Shown here one piece after another: positions 45,762-57,475 of a stretch of 64,000 bases of DNA. Source of the DNA: Argopecten irradians (taxonomy: Eukaryota; Mollusca; Bivalvia; Pectinida; Pectinidae); the NCBI RefSeq assembly GCF_041381155.1, contig NC_091140.1, positions 24,766,864 through 24,830,863 of the forward strand. The letters are read 5' to 3'. A program made the position numbers and the translations under genes. Each line of letters starts with the position of its first letter. Position 1 is the stretch's first letter. The notes below the pieces were generated by a model. It had not been told where the DNA came from, ran no database searches, and saw nothing but the letters and a program-made list of their open reading frames with translations.

Positions 45762-46600
45762 TATATATACAAATATGTAGCTTGCAATTGTGCATTCTCT
45801 TTTCGATCGAGTTCAGCAACACTGGAGAGACTTTTAAGTATAACTCGACATATCCTAATCAATACTTAAACTCAGTTCATTATTGTTTTCCAGCAACGTC
45901 TACATCCTATTCAAGACCTGATGAGAACGTTTACAGAGCACGTCGTGAGAAGACTGAAGGACGCATGCGTAATCAACGCCTCCCAACTTCCGGCCGACGT
46001 GGTGCCAATCCTTGTCACTGGAGGGGGAGCCTTCAACAAATTCCTGATGGATCTATTTAGAAAGGCGCTCAGTGGGACTAAACTGGAAATAGAGAAAGTT
46101 GACGACGAGACTATCTGTTTCAAAGAAGCGTTGATATTTGCATTTCTTGGCCTACGTTGCATTCTCGGTGAAGAAAATGTTCTCAGCTGTATAACCGGAA
46201 GTAAGTGCGACTCGGTTTCCGGAAGTATTCACAGACCGCTCTCATCAGATGGTGTACCGGCAAAGTTCAAGCAATGCTATTTTGAGTTTAAAAGGCTTCC
46301 CGCTAAAAATTTGTGTGTATAGGATAACAGTAAATTACATGTACACTTTTATTACTTTAATTTTCAAAATGCTTTAATGAATCAGTGGATCCCGGAGCAA
46401 TCGGTGTTTCGGTTTTGTCTCGCGTAGACGATGTGCTCAATATATGAATCATTCTAAATCTTAATGGATATTTGTTAATCAAGGAAGGAAAAACTTGTAC
46501 GAAATGATCTTATGTTATATTTTGGAAATCGTTGATTTAATTAAATATGTATATGTGTATGACCAGTCATGCATGACTACGTTACTGAGTTCCAATCATT
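45762..46600 (+). repeat. Tandem duplicated AnmK terminal-exon block, copy 2
   Basis: Second copy of the 839-bp block. The acceptor tattgttttccag and exon are intact. Confidence 0.93.
45894..46322 (+). CDS. anmK: AnmK alternative terminal exon, copy 2
   Basis: 142 codons plus TAG. It is identical to copy 1 apart from an Ala-to-Thr change (TFAEHV to TFTEHV), silent changes and the C-terminus. One T fewer reads through the copy-1 stop and adds EFKRLPAKNLCV. Splicing exon 1 to this copy would give a 387-residue protein. Both copies keep their acceptor, so either could be used as last exon; the downstream one might equally be unused. Confidence 0.8.
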   Translation, partial: QRLHPIQDLMRTFTEHVVRRLKDACVINASQLPADVVPILVTGGGAFNKFLMDLFRKALSGTKLEIEKVDDETICFKEALIFAFLGLRCILGEENVLSCITGSKCDSVSGSIHRPLSSDGVPAKFKQCYFEFKRLPAKNLCV

Positions 46601-46824
46601 TACGATTCTCTACACCCCTGGACTATCTCATAGTAAAACTGAAGTAAGCCTAGAGAAAAAAATCTAAACCAATCACAGGCATGTAAAGATTTCCTTTGAA
46701 GACTGACGCCAAAATTTCAAAGCCACATACATGTATATAGTCAACCAAAGTGTACCTTTATACTGCTCTGTTGATGTACATGTGTAGATCGAGACCATAC
46801 ATATGTATATACATGCATGTGATT
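46601..46824. other. Intergenic DNA
   Basis: Nothing recognised. Confidence 0.4.
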
Positions 46825-47213
46825 GGAACCACTGGAGTATCGAGACGTTTAAGAGGTCTAAATTAAAAAAAACGATAAAAATCATACTACCGTTGGAAAG
46901 ATCGATAATTTTCCTTTCAAATTCATCCTATACATCTATACAAAGTGCCGTCATTAAGACGATTTAAGTCCCATTATGACAAACATCTTGAAGCCATCTA
47001 ATTAAAAATGCATACTGGTTTCGTGGCTGATATAATATGCACGAGCGAAGCTTCGGCTCTCTTCTCGGGACGTTGTACATACATCTGTGGACTTTTCATA
47101 GCCGGCCAATGAGATTGCAGCCATATATAGTACCATGTAGAGTATGATTTTTATCGTTTTTTAATCTAGACCTCTTAAAGTCTAAAATTGGTCTTGGGGC
47201 ACTCTGGTGGGTC
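46825..47213. mobile_element. 390-bp inverted-repeat element
   Basis: The left arm runs gacgtttaagaggtctaaat then taaaaaaaacgataaaaatcatact. The right arm is agtatgatttttatcgtttt then ttaatctagacctcttaaagtc, ending in actctggtgggtcca. A related end lies at 57,389. Confidence 0.7.
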
Positions 47214-47916
47214 CATGATTACATGTATATAATCTGTAACTAATTATCAGATCCCAGTGGCGGCGATGACAAACGATGATGATGTTGATGCTGTGAATGG
47301 ATAGTGGTGATGATGAAACTACAGTGTACTAATATGACGACATAAACTCTCTGACGACCACGATGGCGTGATTATGCGTAGCGTAATTAGTGTCATTATA
47401 CAATGTAATATACTCAGTACATCTCTGGTACAGTGAACCCAATTATCAAAGACATGCTGCATAGAAACTAGTCTATTAACATGAAATTAGTCGTCATTTA
47501 TTACATGTTTGATGTGTAAAGGCCTCCCTAACCATATTGATGATTTTTTTTCTATTTTGTGTCCGCGTGATGGTGGATCAGGATTGTGATAAACAAACAC
47601 AAATATTTTCTAAGGTAATTGGCAACAAAAGACAATTGAAGCAAAGAACTAAGGCTGCATGAACATGTTGGCAGTCTTCATTGATTACAGTACATGTATT
47701 AGGACAAATTGTGTAAACATGTTTCTCTGTTACCTGGTATTTTATAATCAATCTATGTTCTGTTATCATATGGACACGTATTGTGGCACGTATCATCTTC
47801 CCGGTAAAGACCGTCCATGAATACATGGAATTGTCGCCATATTGAAATCGTCAAATACAACTGATCCGTCTGTTGATGGAGATGTACAGTAATACTTTTC
47901 CTGACTCGACATAAGA
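47214..47916. other. Intergenic DNA upstream of TRIM-like pseudogene
   Basis: Nothing recognised; gatgatgatg-like low complexity near 47,270-47,320. Confidence 0.4.
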
Positions 47917-49345
47917 ATGGCGGCCCAGGCTCCAGTGCCGGGATGTACCAAACATCCAGGTCTGGGGTTTGTCTATGTCTGTAAGACGTGTAACAATGAT
48001 CTTATCTGTATGGACTGTGTTGTGGGTCGCCATAATAAACACGACCTTGGCAAGTTGACCGAATTTGTATCGGAACAGAAACTGCAAATACAACAATACG
48101 AGGACAAACTTTCAAAAAGTGACATTCCAAAGGTAGGGAGTGACATCAAAGAAAACGAGGACAACTTCAAAGAAAGCAGCAAAGAGTTTAGGAAAATGAT
48201 CGACGATATCAAAAGTCAGGGACAAGAGATGAAAAAGGAAATCGACCTTGTCACTGACAGGTTACGCTACTCTGAGGAGATTTTGAGAAGATGAATGAAG
48301 ACATCAAAGAGAAGAATAAAAAAGTACTGACAAAATATCTGACAGAAGGCCACAACTGGATAGGTGTCAGCGAGTACGGACTTCCGGTACAAACAAAGAT
48401 ACCATAGCTGTAGCTAAAGAAATCGAGAGTACTAGAACAACTACACCGTCACCCGTAACTACCTTAAAGTCCGCAGTTTTCAAACCCGGAACCATTTCGA
48501 GTGCCGCCCTTGACAGGATGTTGGGTACGGTATTAGTTGACAGAGAGCACGTGCTGTTCCACCATGTACGTGTACAGTCATATCAAGTTATTTTCATTTA
48601 TTTCAATGTGTGCCGTACATGTACAGACGACGAGGTTTTGGTTATCGTACTTGGATAAAGAACAAATTACAGAGTAGATCAGAAGGGAAACGTCAAGGAG
48701 AAGATCGAGTGTAAGGTCAAAGTCCAACCATTGGCCGTGTCACCGACTACAGGAAGGGTGTGGTTCTGTGTGAAGGCAGACAAGAATATCCGAGAGTAAC
48801 GTCTGATGGTAATATAGTGACACGTTTTAGTGTAGGATCGATCCCGAGGTCTTTATGTATCACACAGGAAGACATGGTAGTTGTGGGGATGGAAGATGGC
48901 ATATCCCGATACACCACAGACGGACGGAGGGTGACTGATGGAGCTGGTCGTGTCTGCAGACAGGTGGCAGACGTACCCATCGTATGGCGTACAGCACCAC
49001 TACAGGAGATGTCGCTGTTTCGGATTCTGAAAATGTGTCGTTTGTTGAGTACATGGCGGGTAAGGAATCAGGAAAACAACCCCGGGTCATTGTGATGGAC
49101 AAACATATGAAACTGAAGTTGCAATGTCGGTTCATTGGTGGTATGGAATCACAAGCAGGTGATAGTCAACAGTCCAGGTTCTATCCTTATGATGTTTGTT
49201 TGACGGAGCTGGTGATGTCCTTGTAGCGGAGGAGTTGACAAAGTCGGTGATGCTTATTGACGGTAACCATGGAACACAATTGTGTTCCGACATCTACTGG
49301 TCTGAAGATGTCTCTCTAGCCGATGGGCTGTTGAATATCGCCAGT
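47917..49345 (+). pseudogene. Broken B-box/coiled-coil/beta-propeller (TRIM-like) gene
   Basis: The ATG at 47,917 (aagaATGGCGG) opens a B-box zinc finger (CTKHPG, CKTCNNDLICMDC, GRHNKHDL) followed by a Lys/Glu-rich coiled coil. Near 48,283 a one-base loss gives an early stop at 48,294, and the sense continues in another frame (KMNEDIKEKNKKVLTKYL). At least four further frame changes follow, near 48,398, 48,660, 48,760 and 48,955, through propeller-like pieces such as QKGNVKEKIECKVK, DGNIVTRFSVGSIPRSLCIT and FDGAGDVLVAEELTKSVMLI. There is no RING. The architecture matches the intact gene at 54,083-55,663 and the large bivalve TRIM-like families. Indel errors in the assembly could mimic some breaks. 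Confidence 0.8.
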
Positions 49346-50691
49346 TTGTTCTTTCTTATTGGCTCTGCAATTGAGTTAAGGCGATGTTTAGTATAGGCCT
49401 GGAATTGTTGTTTGCCTTCATTCATTCTCTATATTCTGAACTGTTTGTACTATCGCCGAGTCATCTATGTCCCGTATGTAAAATCATAAAAGATTATGAC
49501 TCTCTTTTAAGAATGGATTCCCCATTTTCCCAAAACATCAACCATGTTGCAGGTATGATAACAAACAAGTTTTGCGATGACTTGTTTTGTCAAAGGTGTG
49601 GATTTTCTTGTCCATGTCGTTTGTGGGAGTTCTCAAAGGATGTATCGATGAATCTGACTAATTCTGGTCACGCATCCATACAAGTCCTCAAATCTTAAGT
49701 CTAATAACACCTCCTTCGTTCTTTATTATAGCATTGTTTTGCTCCTGAGCCAGGTCAATTGTTATAGATGTTTTGTTTTGTGCACTGCAAAGTGTCCCTT
49801 GTCAAACTCTGATGCTATTTGAGAATGCCTTTTCGCAGTGAAACCATATCTCTAATATGGACAGGAAACCATCTCGCATAGTTTGCGTCAGCCTTTCTCG
49901 ACAGAAATAAACAATTTGTACAGACTGGCCGCTGTCAAATGATGAGCGTGTTACGCCCTAGTTTCATAGAATGACTTTAGAAAATATTCTGCTATTCAAG
50001 CTGAGAACACATTGGCTTGCACTAAAAGCTTATACTGCCATAGAAACAATTCCGAATGGTTCCTTACAAAAATGTTCGATAACTGACTGTGGTATGGTAT
50101 TTGAAAGTTTTGGCGAAAATTCAATATGCGTTTATTTTTACTATAACGACACAACCGAGAGTGCGTCAAATATTAAACAACCTGCTGTGGAATGGTACTG
50201 GCACCATGAGGAAAACAATAAGCTAGGATAATAATAATAAATAGATAAAATCTGTTTCAAATGCATGTATGGCACTCATTTTTCGACTAATTTCACCTTT
50301 TCGGTGGCCATTTATTTGATCTCTGGGGGTTTTGTAATTTAATCATGCATGATCTCTATCACAGCACATGCGTCATTTCCAACATTTTGATACCTTAGTG
50401 TATCATCAGACTAATGTTTGACAATCCTATGAGATTTGTTTTGTTATTTTAGTGAAAAAGCTGTATGGCAGTCATCATGAGCTAAAATTAAACATGGGTT
50501 TAGTTGGCTCCTTATTGCCGTTGAAAGGTCAATGCAAAACGCCATGTGGAATCGTCATATAAAGGTCATGGCCGGTATACGCAGATTAAAAAGAAAATAT
50601 ATTTTTAAGATACGGCATTTGGTCGTTTATGAAATTATCTACACATGTATATATCGATATATCAAAGGTTAGTCCTGAATTATTCAAAAGC
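49346..50691. other. Intergenic DNA with two weak open frames
   Basis: Open frames at 49,384-49,698 (104 codons, several Cys) and 49,971-50,231 (86 codons) show no motif I recognise and no partner exons. I do not call them genes. Confidence 0.4.
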
Positions 50692-50873
50692 CGTTTACAC
50701 AGGCAATACATGTAGTTCTACACGTGAATTTCACGTGAACTGGTACAAAACAGTGAAAACATGAAAATTTCACATGGATTTCAAATGAATTACACGTGAA
50801 TTTTTTTTACATAAATTTCACGTGAAAGGGCCTTTACGTGAAATATAATGCAAAGAAATATTGCCTGTGTACT
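50692..50873. mobile_element. Small foldback element rich in cacgtgaa
   Basis: The ends tttacacaggcaata and attgcctgtgta are inverted. Inside, (t)tcacgtgaa palindromes or half sites occur five to six times (50,720-50,850). Confidence 0.6.
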
Positions 50874-51798
50874 TTTCCCGCTGTATTGATGAACATAACC
50901 GGACATATTCTGTGTTATACAATGTACTGACACCAGTTGTCAAACTGTGAACAACATTAGTGTGACCTTGGATATATCTTTTAATTCAACATTTGACCCT
51001 ATCTGTGTATAAGAGTGCTGAATGTTCCCAATTGCTGACATCTCCTGCCAACAACCCGTTAGATTTTGAGGAAAAAAGAATATAAAATACCATGATGTCT
51101 TAAACTAAATAAAATCTCTATGACAAAAAGAAGCGAACTGATTATTCCATTACTGGTACTACTCTGTCAATGGGACGTCCGATAGATTAACGTTGAGGTC
51201 TGCATCATAAACAATAATCTAAGATACAAAATTACAATCGGCTACGTTGAGACACATTTAACGATGCGCTACCAAAATGAACACTTTTAAAATAAGTGAT
51301 ACAGAATTTTCAGTTAACAACCTAAACTAACAATAAATGTCATGAACAAGAAAATCAAGATGCTGAATAGTTCTTATTTAAGCACGAAAATAATAAGATT
51401 GTGAACCAGTCAGGGAAACACCATATATATTAAAATAATATAAACAATTGCTGTGTGGAATATTTTGACAGATACATGTATATGACTTCAATAAATGAAA
51501 ACATGTTTGAACTTTCTTTAAATGAATTCACACATTTTTGTCATGTCTATTCATTTTATTAATCAAACCATATTTAGGAAGGGTTTATTTTGGATACTGG
51601 AAACCTGCTAAAACACAGGGCTGGACAGTGCATACTTCAAAAGCTCTCTATTTTGTTAACGTATATCTGAAATGGCCGGCGATGTGGGCATTGGAAAACT
51701 TTTGGATTTCAATGTACACATGTACTTTTCAGATTAAGCCAATATCAAAATATGTGCAAAGAAACATTTTGTGAAATTCAAAAGGTCGAGATTATTAG
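50874..51798. other. Intergenic DNA
   Basis: No gene or repeat recognised. Confidence 0.4.
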
Positions 51799-51938
51799 TT
51801 ATATAGTCAGTTACTGACCCCCTATAAAGGCATAGAGGGTCAGTAAGATTTATAGGGGGCGAGGGCGTAGCCCGAGCCTCCTATACTTCTTACTGACCCT
51901 CTATGCCTTTATAGGGGGTTAGTAACTGACTATATAAC
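51799..51938. mobile_element. 140-bp foldback element
   Basis: The ends gttatatagtcagttactga and cagtaactgactatataac pair. The arms continue through ccccctataaaggcatagag, and the loop has gggcgagggcgtagcccgag. A diverged hairpin with the same gaccccctataaag / atagggggtc words lies at 53,431-53,457. Confidence 0.8.
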
Positions 51939-54082
51939 GAATTTATCGCATCGAGGACCATTTATTTGTTTTATTAATTCTTTGTTGCCTATTTGTTTGG
52001 TCAAGAATCTGAAATCAAACTTAAATCATACTGGCACGAATGATAACAAACAATCGCCACTTTTAAAATAATTGGCCCAGGCTAAATATTTATCTACAGT
52101 ATGTATTTCTTTCAATAATTTTCAAATATACTGGATAAGGAACCTGCAGAATAATAATGAATTCATAAATCAACAATAATTTCGACATTCCTGTGTGCAC
52201 AGTAGGCCTACCTCAATACGACACCAGACCGTCTGTATATATTGAAAGCATCACAAACAATACTCCAACAATGTTAGAGGTATAGCACGACGAGACACTT
52301 TTGGAACATTACGTCGTGTCTAACCTCTAACTTCCGATAGGCCATTTACCCGATGCTGAGGGTAACATTTTCAAAGTTTGGATTGTGACAATTTAAAACG
52401 TTTAAATCATATATAAATCGTCATCAATGTCAAATACCTACCTCTTTTTCAAAAATCAACAAGTATTTTGACAAAATCAGCAGTAAAATCCATCTAAAAC
52501 AAATATTTACATCTCCAAACGTAAACTTTCATGACCCAGACAAAACTTCATGATGAAAGCGATCCGGCCGGTAAATAGAAAAAACGAATTGCAAAGTCCC
52601 CAAAACGCTTGATCTGCCTTTACTTTTACTTGCATGCTGCCCGCTTGAATTCACGTTCCGTTTTTTGTAGTAACCAGCCGCCATATTTAAAACTAGGTCA
52701 AAATGTTACGGAAGGGATTCATCATATCTAATCTGCTAAAACACTTTTTTATGAGGCCTCAAGTTATGGTTTTTCTAGATAAATGGGATAATTAATACAT
52801 AAACTGTAAGTACACGTCAATGTTATCACTGTTAGAGCAAGAAATAATGATATTATTGCTCTTTTCATTCCGCCTTCATCTGACGTCGGAAGCTGCAACA
52901 AAGAATTTAAATAGGCCTTCGGAAATGAGAGTCGACAGTCAGCAAAGTAACGTCCGATAAAAAAAACGGCTGACCAGTCGACTCTCATGTTATGGGAGTA
53001 CACAAACAAGAGTGACACAAACATCCATCTAACATTTTAAACACAATCTCCTTGATCATCTGTGCATTCTCGCTGAGATAACCACTTAAAAGTTATGCGC
53101 ATAAATTGATTGTAGATCTAGAGTGAAGATTGATCTGTAGGTACGAACACCTCCATTTGTTTATAATCACAGTCTAGAAAACGCTTGAATTGTTACGTTT
53201 GACTGTCGCCGCGTCATCAACTTTCAAACTGGCGTAGGGGAAGCAACTCGTATTTAAAAAATGCATTTCATGTGATTTGAAATATTAAAACGATTAGGGT
53301 TATTTTTACACAAAAATTAACAAGTAATATATAGTTTAACGGTAATGAAGTGGTATATTTAGTTGAAGATAATGTGTTTAAATTTTGAAGCGAGGGCGAG
53401 AGCCGCCATATTGCACCATAATAAAATTTACTGACCCCCTATAAAGTGATAGGGGGTCACCACGTGACGGCTCTCCGCCAATCATTTGAGGACATTTCTG
53501 TCCGAGGTGCGATAAAAATACTGATCGTGACAATATGAAGATTGTGGTCGTTAGATCTAGAAGCTTGCGCGTACTTGATAGTTATAGATGTACCGAGGTA
53601 GAAAACGAGGCCTTTAGGATAACATACAATTAATATCTTGTCGTTATCTATGTAACTGAAAGGCGCTTTTAACACGCGTCAATTGATCCCAAGACATTTC
53701 CCTTGTGTAGCTATAAAATACCATGTGTTTGGATCAATATTTCTAGGAGTTGGCATAAAATCGATGTTCTACAATACATATGTACTGTTGTAGAGGGAGT
53801 TTTATAGTGTAGTTTAATATAGCTTTGTAGATATAAGATCCCAAATGTCTCGGCAGACACTACAACTAGAGCTAAGCGGTTTTTTTTTTTTTAAACCAAC
53901 ACCTCTTTGTATCGATAACGTGGTAAATAGAAACAAAACATGTAAACGATGCCATAAGAGGGAAGAACAAAGTTTTATAGCAGAATAGTTCGTGGAATAT
54001 CGAACAGAAATAGCACAATATACACAACACAAATACAAATGAATTGTCAGTGAACAAACTAAATAAGATGATCTTTCAGTCC
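51939..54082. other. Intergenic DNA with small hairpins
   Basis: Hairpins at about 52,272-52,331 (gttagaggt / acctctaac), 52,926-52,988 (atgagagtcgac / gtcgactctcat) and 53,431-53,457. No gene recognised. Confidence 0.5.
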
Positions 54083-55663
54083 TTACAGAATTTTTGTTCC
54101 ATCTTCATCTCCCTTTTTCTCTGTAATTAGCTGCTTGTAATCAAATATGTAGATTTTTCTGTCGTCACATGCAACCCAAAGTTGACCTCTGACAAGTAAC
54201 ACAGATCTAGGTGACGTCAGCAGATGTTGTTGTGGCGCCACTAACATTTGTACCAATTTACCTTCCTTGTCTTGAAGGTAAATGGAGTTGTTTTTGTGAT
54301 CCGCAACGATGACTCTGCCTTCGCCATCAAAACATGCGTCGATGGGTCTACAAGCAGCGGACGGGTCATAACCGAATATTCCGGAGATTAGATAGCACTC
54401 TTGATCAGATTTTGCTTCACTCAATACGTGAACACTTTCCATTAGCGGGAAATATGACATTTTGATGTAATAGAGATTCCCAAATATGTCTTTCCGGAAG
54501 CGTACAAATGACAAATCAATGTCGTCCAATCGTTGGTCATTGACCTTCATTCCGTAACGATTGAACTCGGCTAGAGTAACAGGATGATGGCCCTCTTCCT
54601 GCATGACCACCAGTACGTTACATGTATCTGATAAGAACACGTAGTGTGGCTGACAAGGACACATGTTAGCAAACACTCTAGAAGCTCCGTTTGGAAGTAC
54701 CTGGTGAACGCATGTGTCGTCATTTTTAATAACAAGAGCTGTTCCGTCCGTCGTTATGGCAACGTCTTTCACATCCGACATAAACAACTTGCATTTGTTT
54801 GCATTTGTCTTGTAAAATGATTTCCCACTTTTGACGAAAATGTCTTCTGAACATGAAATGTGAAACATTTCATCAATGCAGACGGCGTCTTCTACGTCTA
54901 AAACAGACACTACACCTGTGCTGTTAATGTCGGTGATAGTTGCAGGAAACGAAATGGCATTGTTGTTTACAACTTCCGTCAAGCAATCAACTGTCATACC
55001 ATAACTAAGCTTTTGTCTGATTGAGCCAAATAATGTTTGAAGCGTGGAAAAGTCTTCTTCAGAAGAATGGCCGGTCTCTGCGTAGGCCAGCTCAACACAT
55101 GGTGTTGTGGGCCAAGTAGAAACTTTTGCAATCATCGACAGTGCCTTCTGTAGCTTCATCTCCGTCACGATCACTTGTATGTGCTTTGCCTCGCTCTGAT
55201 CTGGGTCATTCTCCGGATCTGTCGGATATCCCTGAACCGAACACAATACATCAGATAGTAACGTTTGGAAGTCATTCAGATAGCGATGTCGTCCTTCTGA
55301 AAAATCACGTAAAATTTCAGCGTAGTTTTCCTTAATGCCTTCCACTTCCTTCTGAAGGAATGATGCCCTGTTACTGATCTGACCCAGAACTACGTCGTGG
55401 TTCTTGGTCTCCAGCTGAATGTTTTCTTGTATGAAAGTCAGATTGGATTGCAGCAAAGATACCAAGGATTCCTTTCCTTCCGCTATAATTTCGTTCAGCT
55501 GCGTACGTTTCGACTTCCCAACGTCGTCTATTTTGGCGAAGTCGTGTTTCTTGTGATTATCAACCAAACAATTTGGACAAGAGAAGCATTCACAATCGTT
55601 ACAAAACAGGCCGATATTATCGGCACCACACTCACAAGTCACTGTTTTAACTCCGTCCGCCAT
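54083..55663 (-). CDS. RING-less B-box, coiled-coil, propeller protein (TRIM-like)
   Basis: A single uninterrupted exon of 526 codons. The first ATG is at 55,663 (cgaacATGGCGG), and the six in-frame codons upstream contain no ATG; a possible acceptor (ttgtcttgacag) lies just upstream, so a 5' UTR intron is possible. Residues 7-45 hold a B-box-like zinc finger (CECGADNIGLFCNDC, SCPNCLVDNHKKHDF). Residues 55-160 look helical and coiled-coil (TQLNEIIAEGKESLVSLLQS). The C-terminal half carries NHL/beta-propeller-like repeats (DVKDVAITTDGTALVIKND, CRPIDACFDGEGRVIVADHK, SPRSVLLVRGQLWVACDDRK). No RING finger, so ubiquitin ligase activity is not implied. Such proteins are numerous in bivalves and often immune-related (family knowledge); the exact role is unknown. 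It faces a broken relative 6 kb away. Confidence 0.88.
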   Translation of the reverse strand: MADGVKTVTCECGADNIGLFCNDCECFSCPNCLVDNHKKHDFAKIDDVGKSKRTQLNEIIAEGKESLVSLLQSNLTFIQENIQLETKNHDVVLGQISNRASFLQKEVEGIKENYAEILRDFSEGRHRYLNDFQTLLSDVLCSVQGYPTDPENDPDQSEAKHIQVIVTEMKLQKALSMIAKVSTWPTTPCVELAYAETGHSSEEDFSTLQTLFGSIRQKLSYGMTVDCLTEVVNNNAISFPATITDINSTGVVSVLDVEDAVCIDEMFHISCSEDIFVKSGKSFYKTNANKCKLFMSDVKDVAITTDGTALVIKNDDTCVHQVLPNGASRVFANMCPCQPHYVFLSDTCNVLVVMQEEGHHPVTLAEFNRYGMKVNDQRLDDIDLSFVRFRKDIFGNLYYIKMSYFPLMESVHVLSEAKSDQECYLISGIFGYDPSAACRPIDACFDGEGRVIVADHKNNSIYLQDKEGKLVQMLVAPQQHLLTSPRSVLLVRGQLWVACDDRKIYIFDYKQLITEKKGDEDGTKIL

Positions 55664-57388
55664 GTTCGACGTACCTGTCAAGACAACAACATGGGTAATG
55701 CAAACAGAATATGTGGATTTTGGTTACTCCTTTTGAATCCGCCACTCTTTGTCACTCAGTAGAACCTCATACTCTGGTATTCCTTTATACTGTACTTTGA
55801 GTACTATTGTACACAGCTTCGAGTGTTTCATAACATCGTGGCTAAACCTTTAAAGTTACTAGATTCTGCCTTCGGCCTCTGCTCCCAAACGGGACATTTA
55901 AGTATTTGTTTTTCTTTTTTTATTTCTTCTATCACTTAAATTTTTACCATGTGACTGTGTTTGTTTTATGTGTGTCTTGATAAAAGTCAGACTTCCTTGA
56001 AAATTCGACAATCTGTTCTGTCTACACAGTTGGAATTACTTCTTTGTCCACTAGTTCTTATTAATTGTTACATAAAATGTGCATTGTATATATCGCTTAT
56101 AAAATATCCGGAAGCTCATGTCCATGATAATTTGTATTGGAATTGCTCTGAAATGCAATTACATGTACTGTTTTTTTTGTGTGTAATGAGTTCCTAAGTT
56201 GTGACTATTGCTCAAAGTAGAAAAATGTTTATTTAACTTCCATTGAAAGTGAAAGTCATTTAAATGAAGAGTCTTCTTTTTCATTATTGTTATTTGCAGA
56301 TTAGGAGGATAATGGGCAGGGATTACATTACGTCTGCACAATAGACCAATCAATGGTGTTGTCTCAAGGAATCGCGTGCGAGCTCAGTCACATGTCATTG
56401 CTGTCCAACCAATGATCCTCGATCTTTAAATTTCACTATCTATACAATATATATGTGTAAAATGATACGATAAAGGTACGCAAAGGTAATTTAATGGCGC
56501 CTCTCTGTGTATTAACTCAAGGAATTTAAATAATCTTCAGATAACATTTTAAATCCCGTACTGATTGTCGTTAGCAAGGTAGTTAATTGATTTGGAATGT
56601 TTTTCTTTTCAAATTATGAATGAATTCACTAAGTCATTCAAATCGATATTAATTTATTTATTTACTGTCATATTTGACAAACAGAATTCCCATCACGGTT
56701 ATATATCATATGTGCAAGGTTTAAATATTACATGTTAATTTTAGTTTTAGCTGGACATGTGTTCTCTATAGGTGGAATGCAATGTCACAGTATAGGCAGA
56801 TCGCAGATTTGTTTTAGTTATTCAAGTATTTAAGAAGATGTTACGATTAACGGCTATTTTTCATTTATTTACGAATTGTACTCAAATTTATTCATAACAT
56901 TGTTGCTCTTTATACGTGTAATTGGCGCTAGAATTGTACCTGCTGCCCCATTGCATCATCGCAAAAGGCTACTATTTCGGATTTTTTTTTCTCTCTTCCT
57001 TACTTAGTTTGTCCGTACTCACGTCTCCTTCGACATCGCTTCACTTTTGGTCTGCAGTTTAAAATTCATCCCTGCGAGAAAGGCTCTGGCCACTGTCCCC
57101 GACGACTGGCATGACTAGCCCGTTGTCAGTATAATGTGACTGAATGGAATATAATGTTCTTTCCGGTATCTCAGGTGGTTTGTTTCGTAAGATATAAACT
57201 ATAAACACGACAAAATTCATGCTAAAAAAATATACAGTATGAATATTCCTCTGCCTCCCAAAACACACAAACGTTCACACACACACAGACACCCTAATAT
57301 AAATATGTATGTGTGTGTGTGTGAACTACCCTATATATAGGGTAGATTCACAGGGATCTGTGTATTAGTTACAATCTATACAAATATC
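55664..57388. other. Intergenic DNA
   Basis: Upstream region of the minus-strand TRIM-like gene. A 20-bp palindrome (ctaccctatatatagggtag) lies at 57,327-57,346 next to CA/GT runs. No gene recognised. Confidence 0.45.
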
Positions 57389-57475
57389 TGGACCCACCAG
57401 AGTGCCCTAAGACCATCATTAGGCGTTTTAGGGGTCTAGATAAAAAAAAAATCGGCAAAAAACATACTCTACATT
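57389..57475. mobile_element. Solo end related to the 46,825-47,213 element
   Basis: tggacccaccagagtgccct, aagacca, then a ggtctaga/poly-A/atcg tract ending acatactctac reproduces the right end of that element in inverse orientation. The partner end was not found nearby. Confidence 0.6.

Noticed and set aside
39697-46322. AnmK as bacterial contamination
   Set aside because: It has a GT-AG intron with animal-type repeats, and animal genes lie on both sides.
49384-50231. Two Cys-containing open frames as genes
   Set aside because: No domain, no splice partners and no conservation visible from sequence alone.
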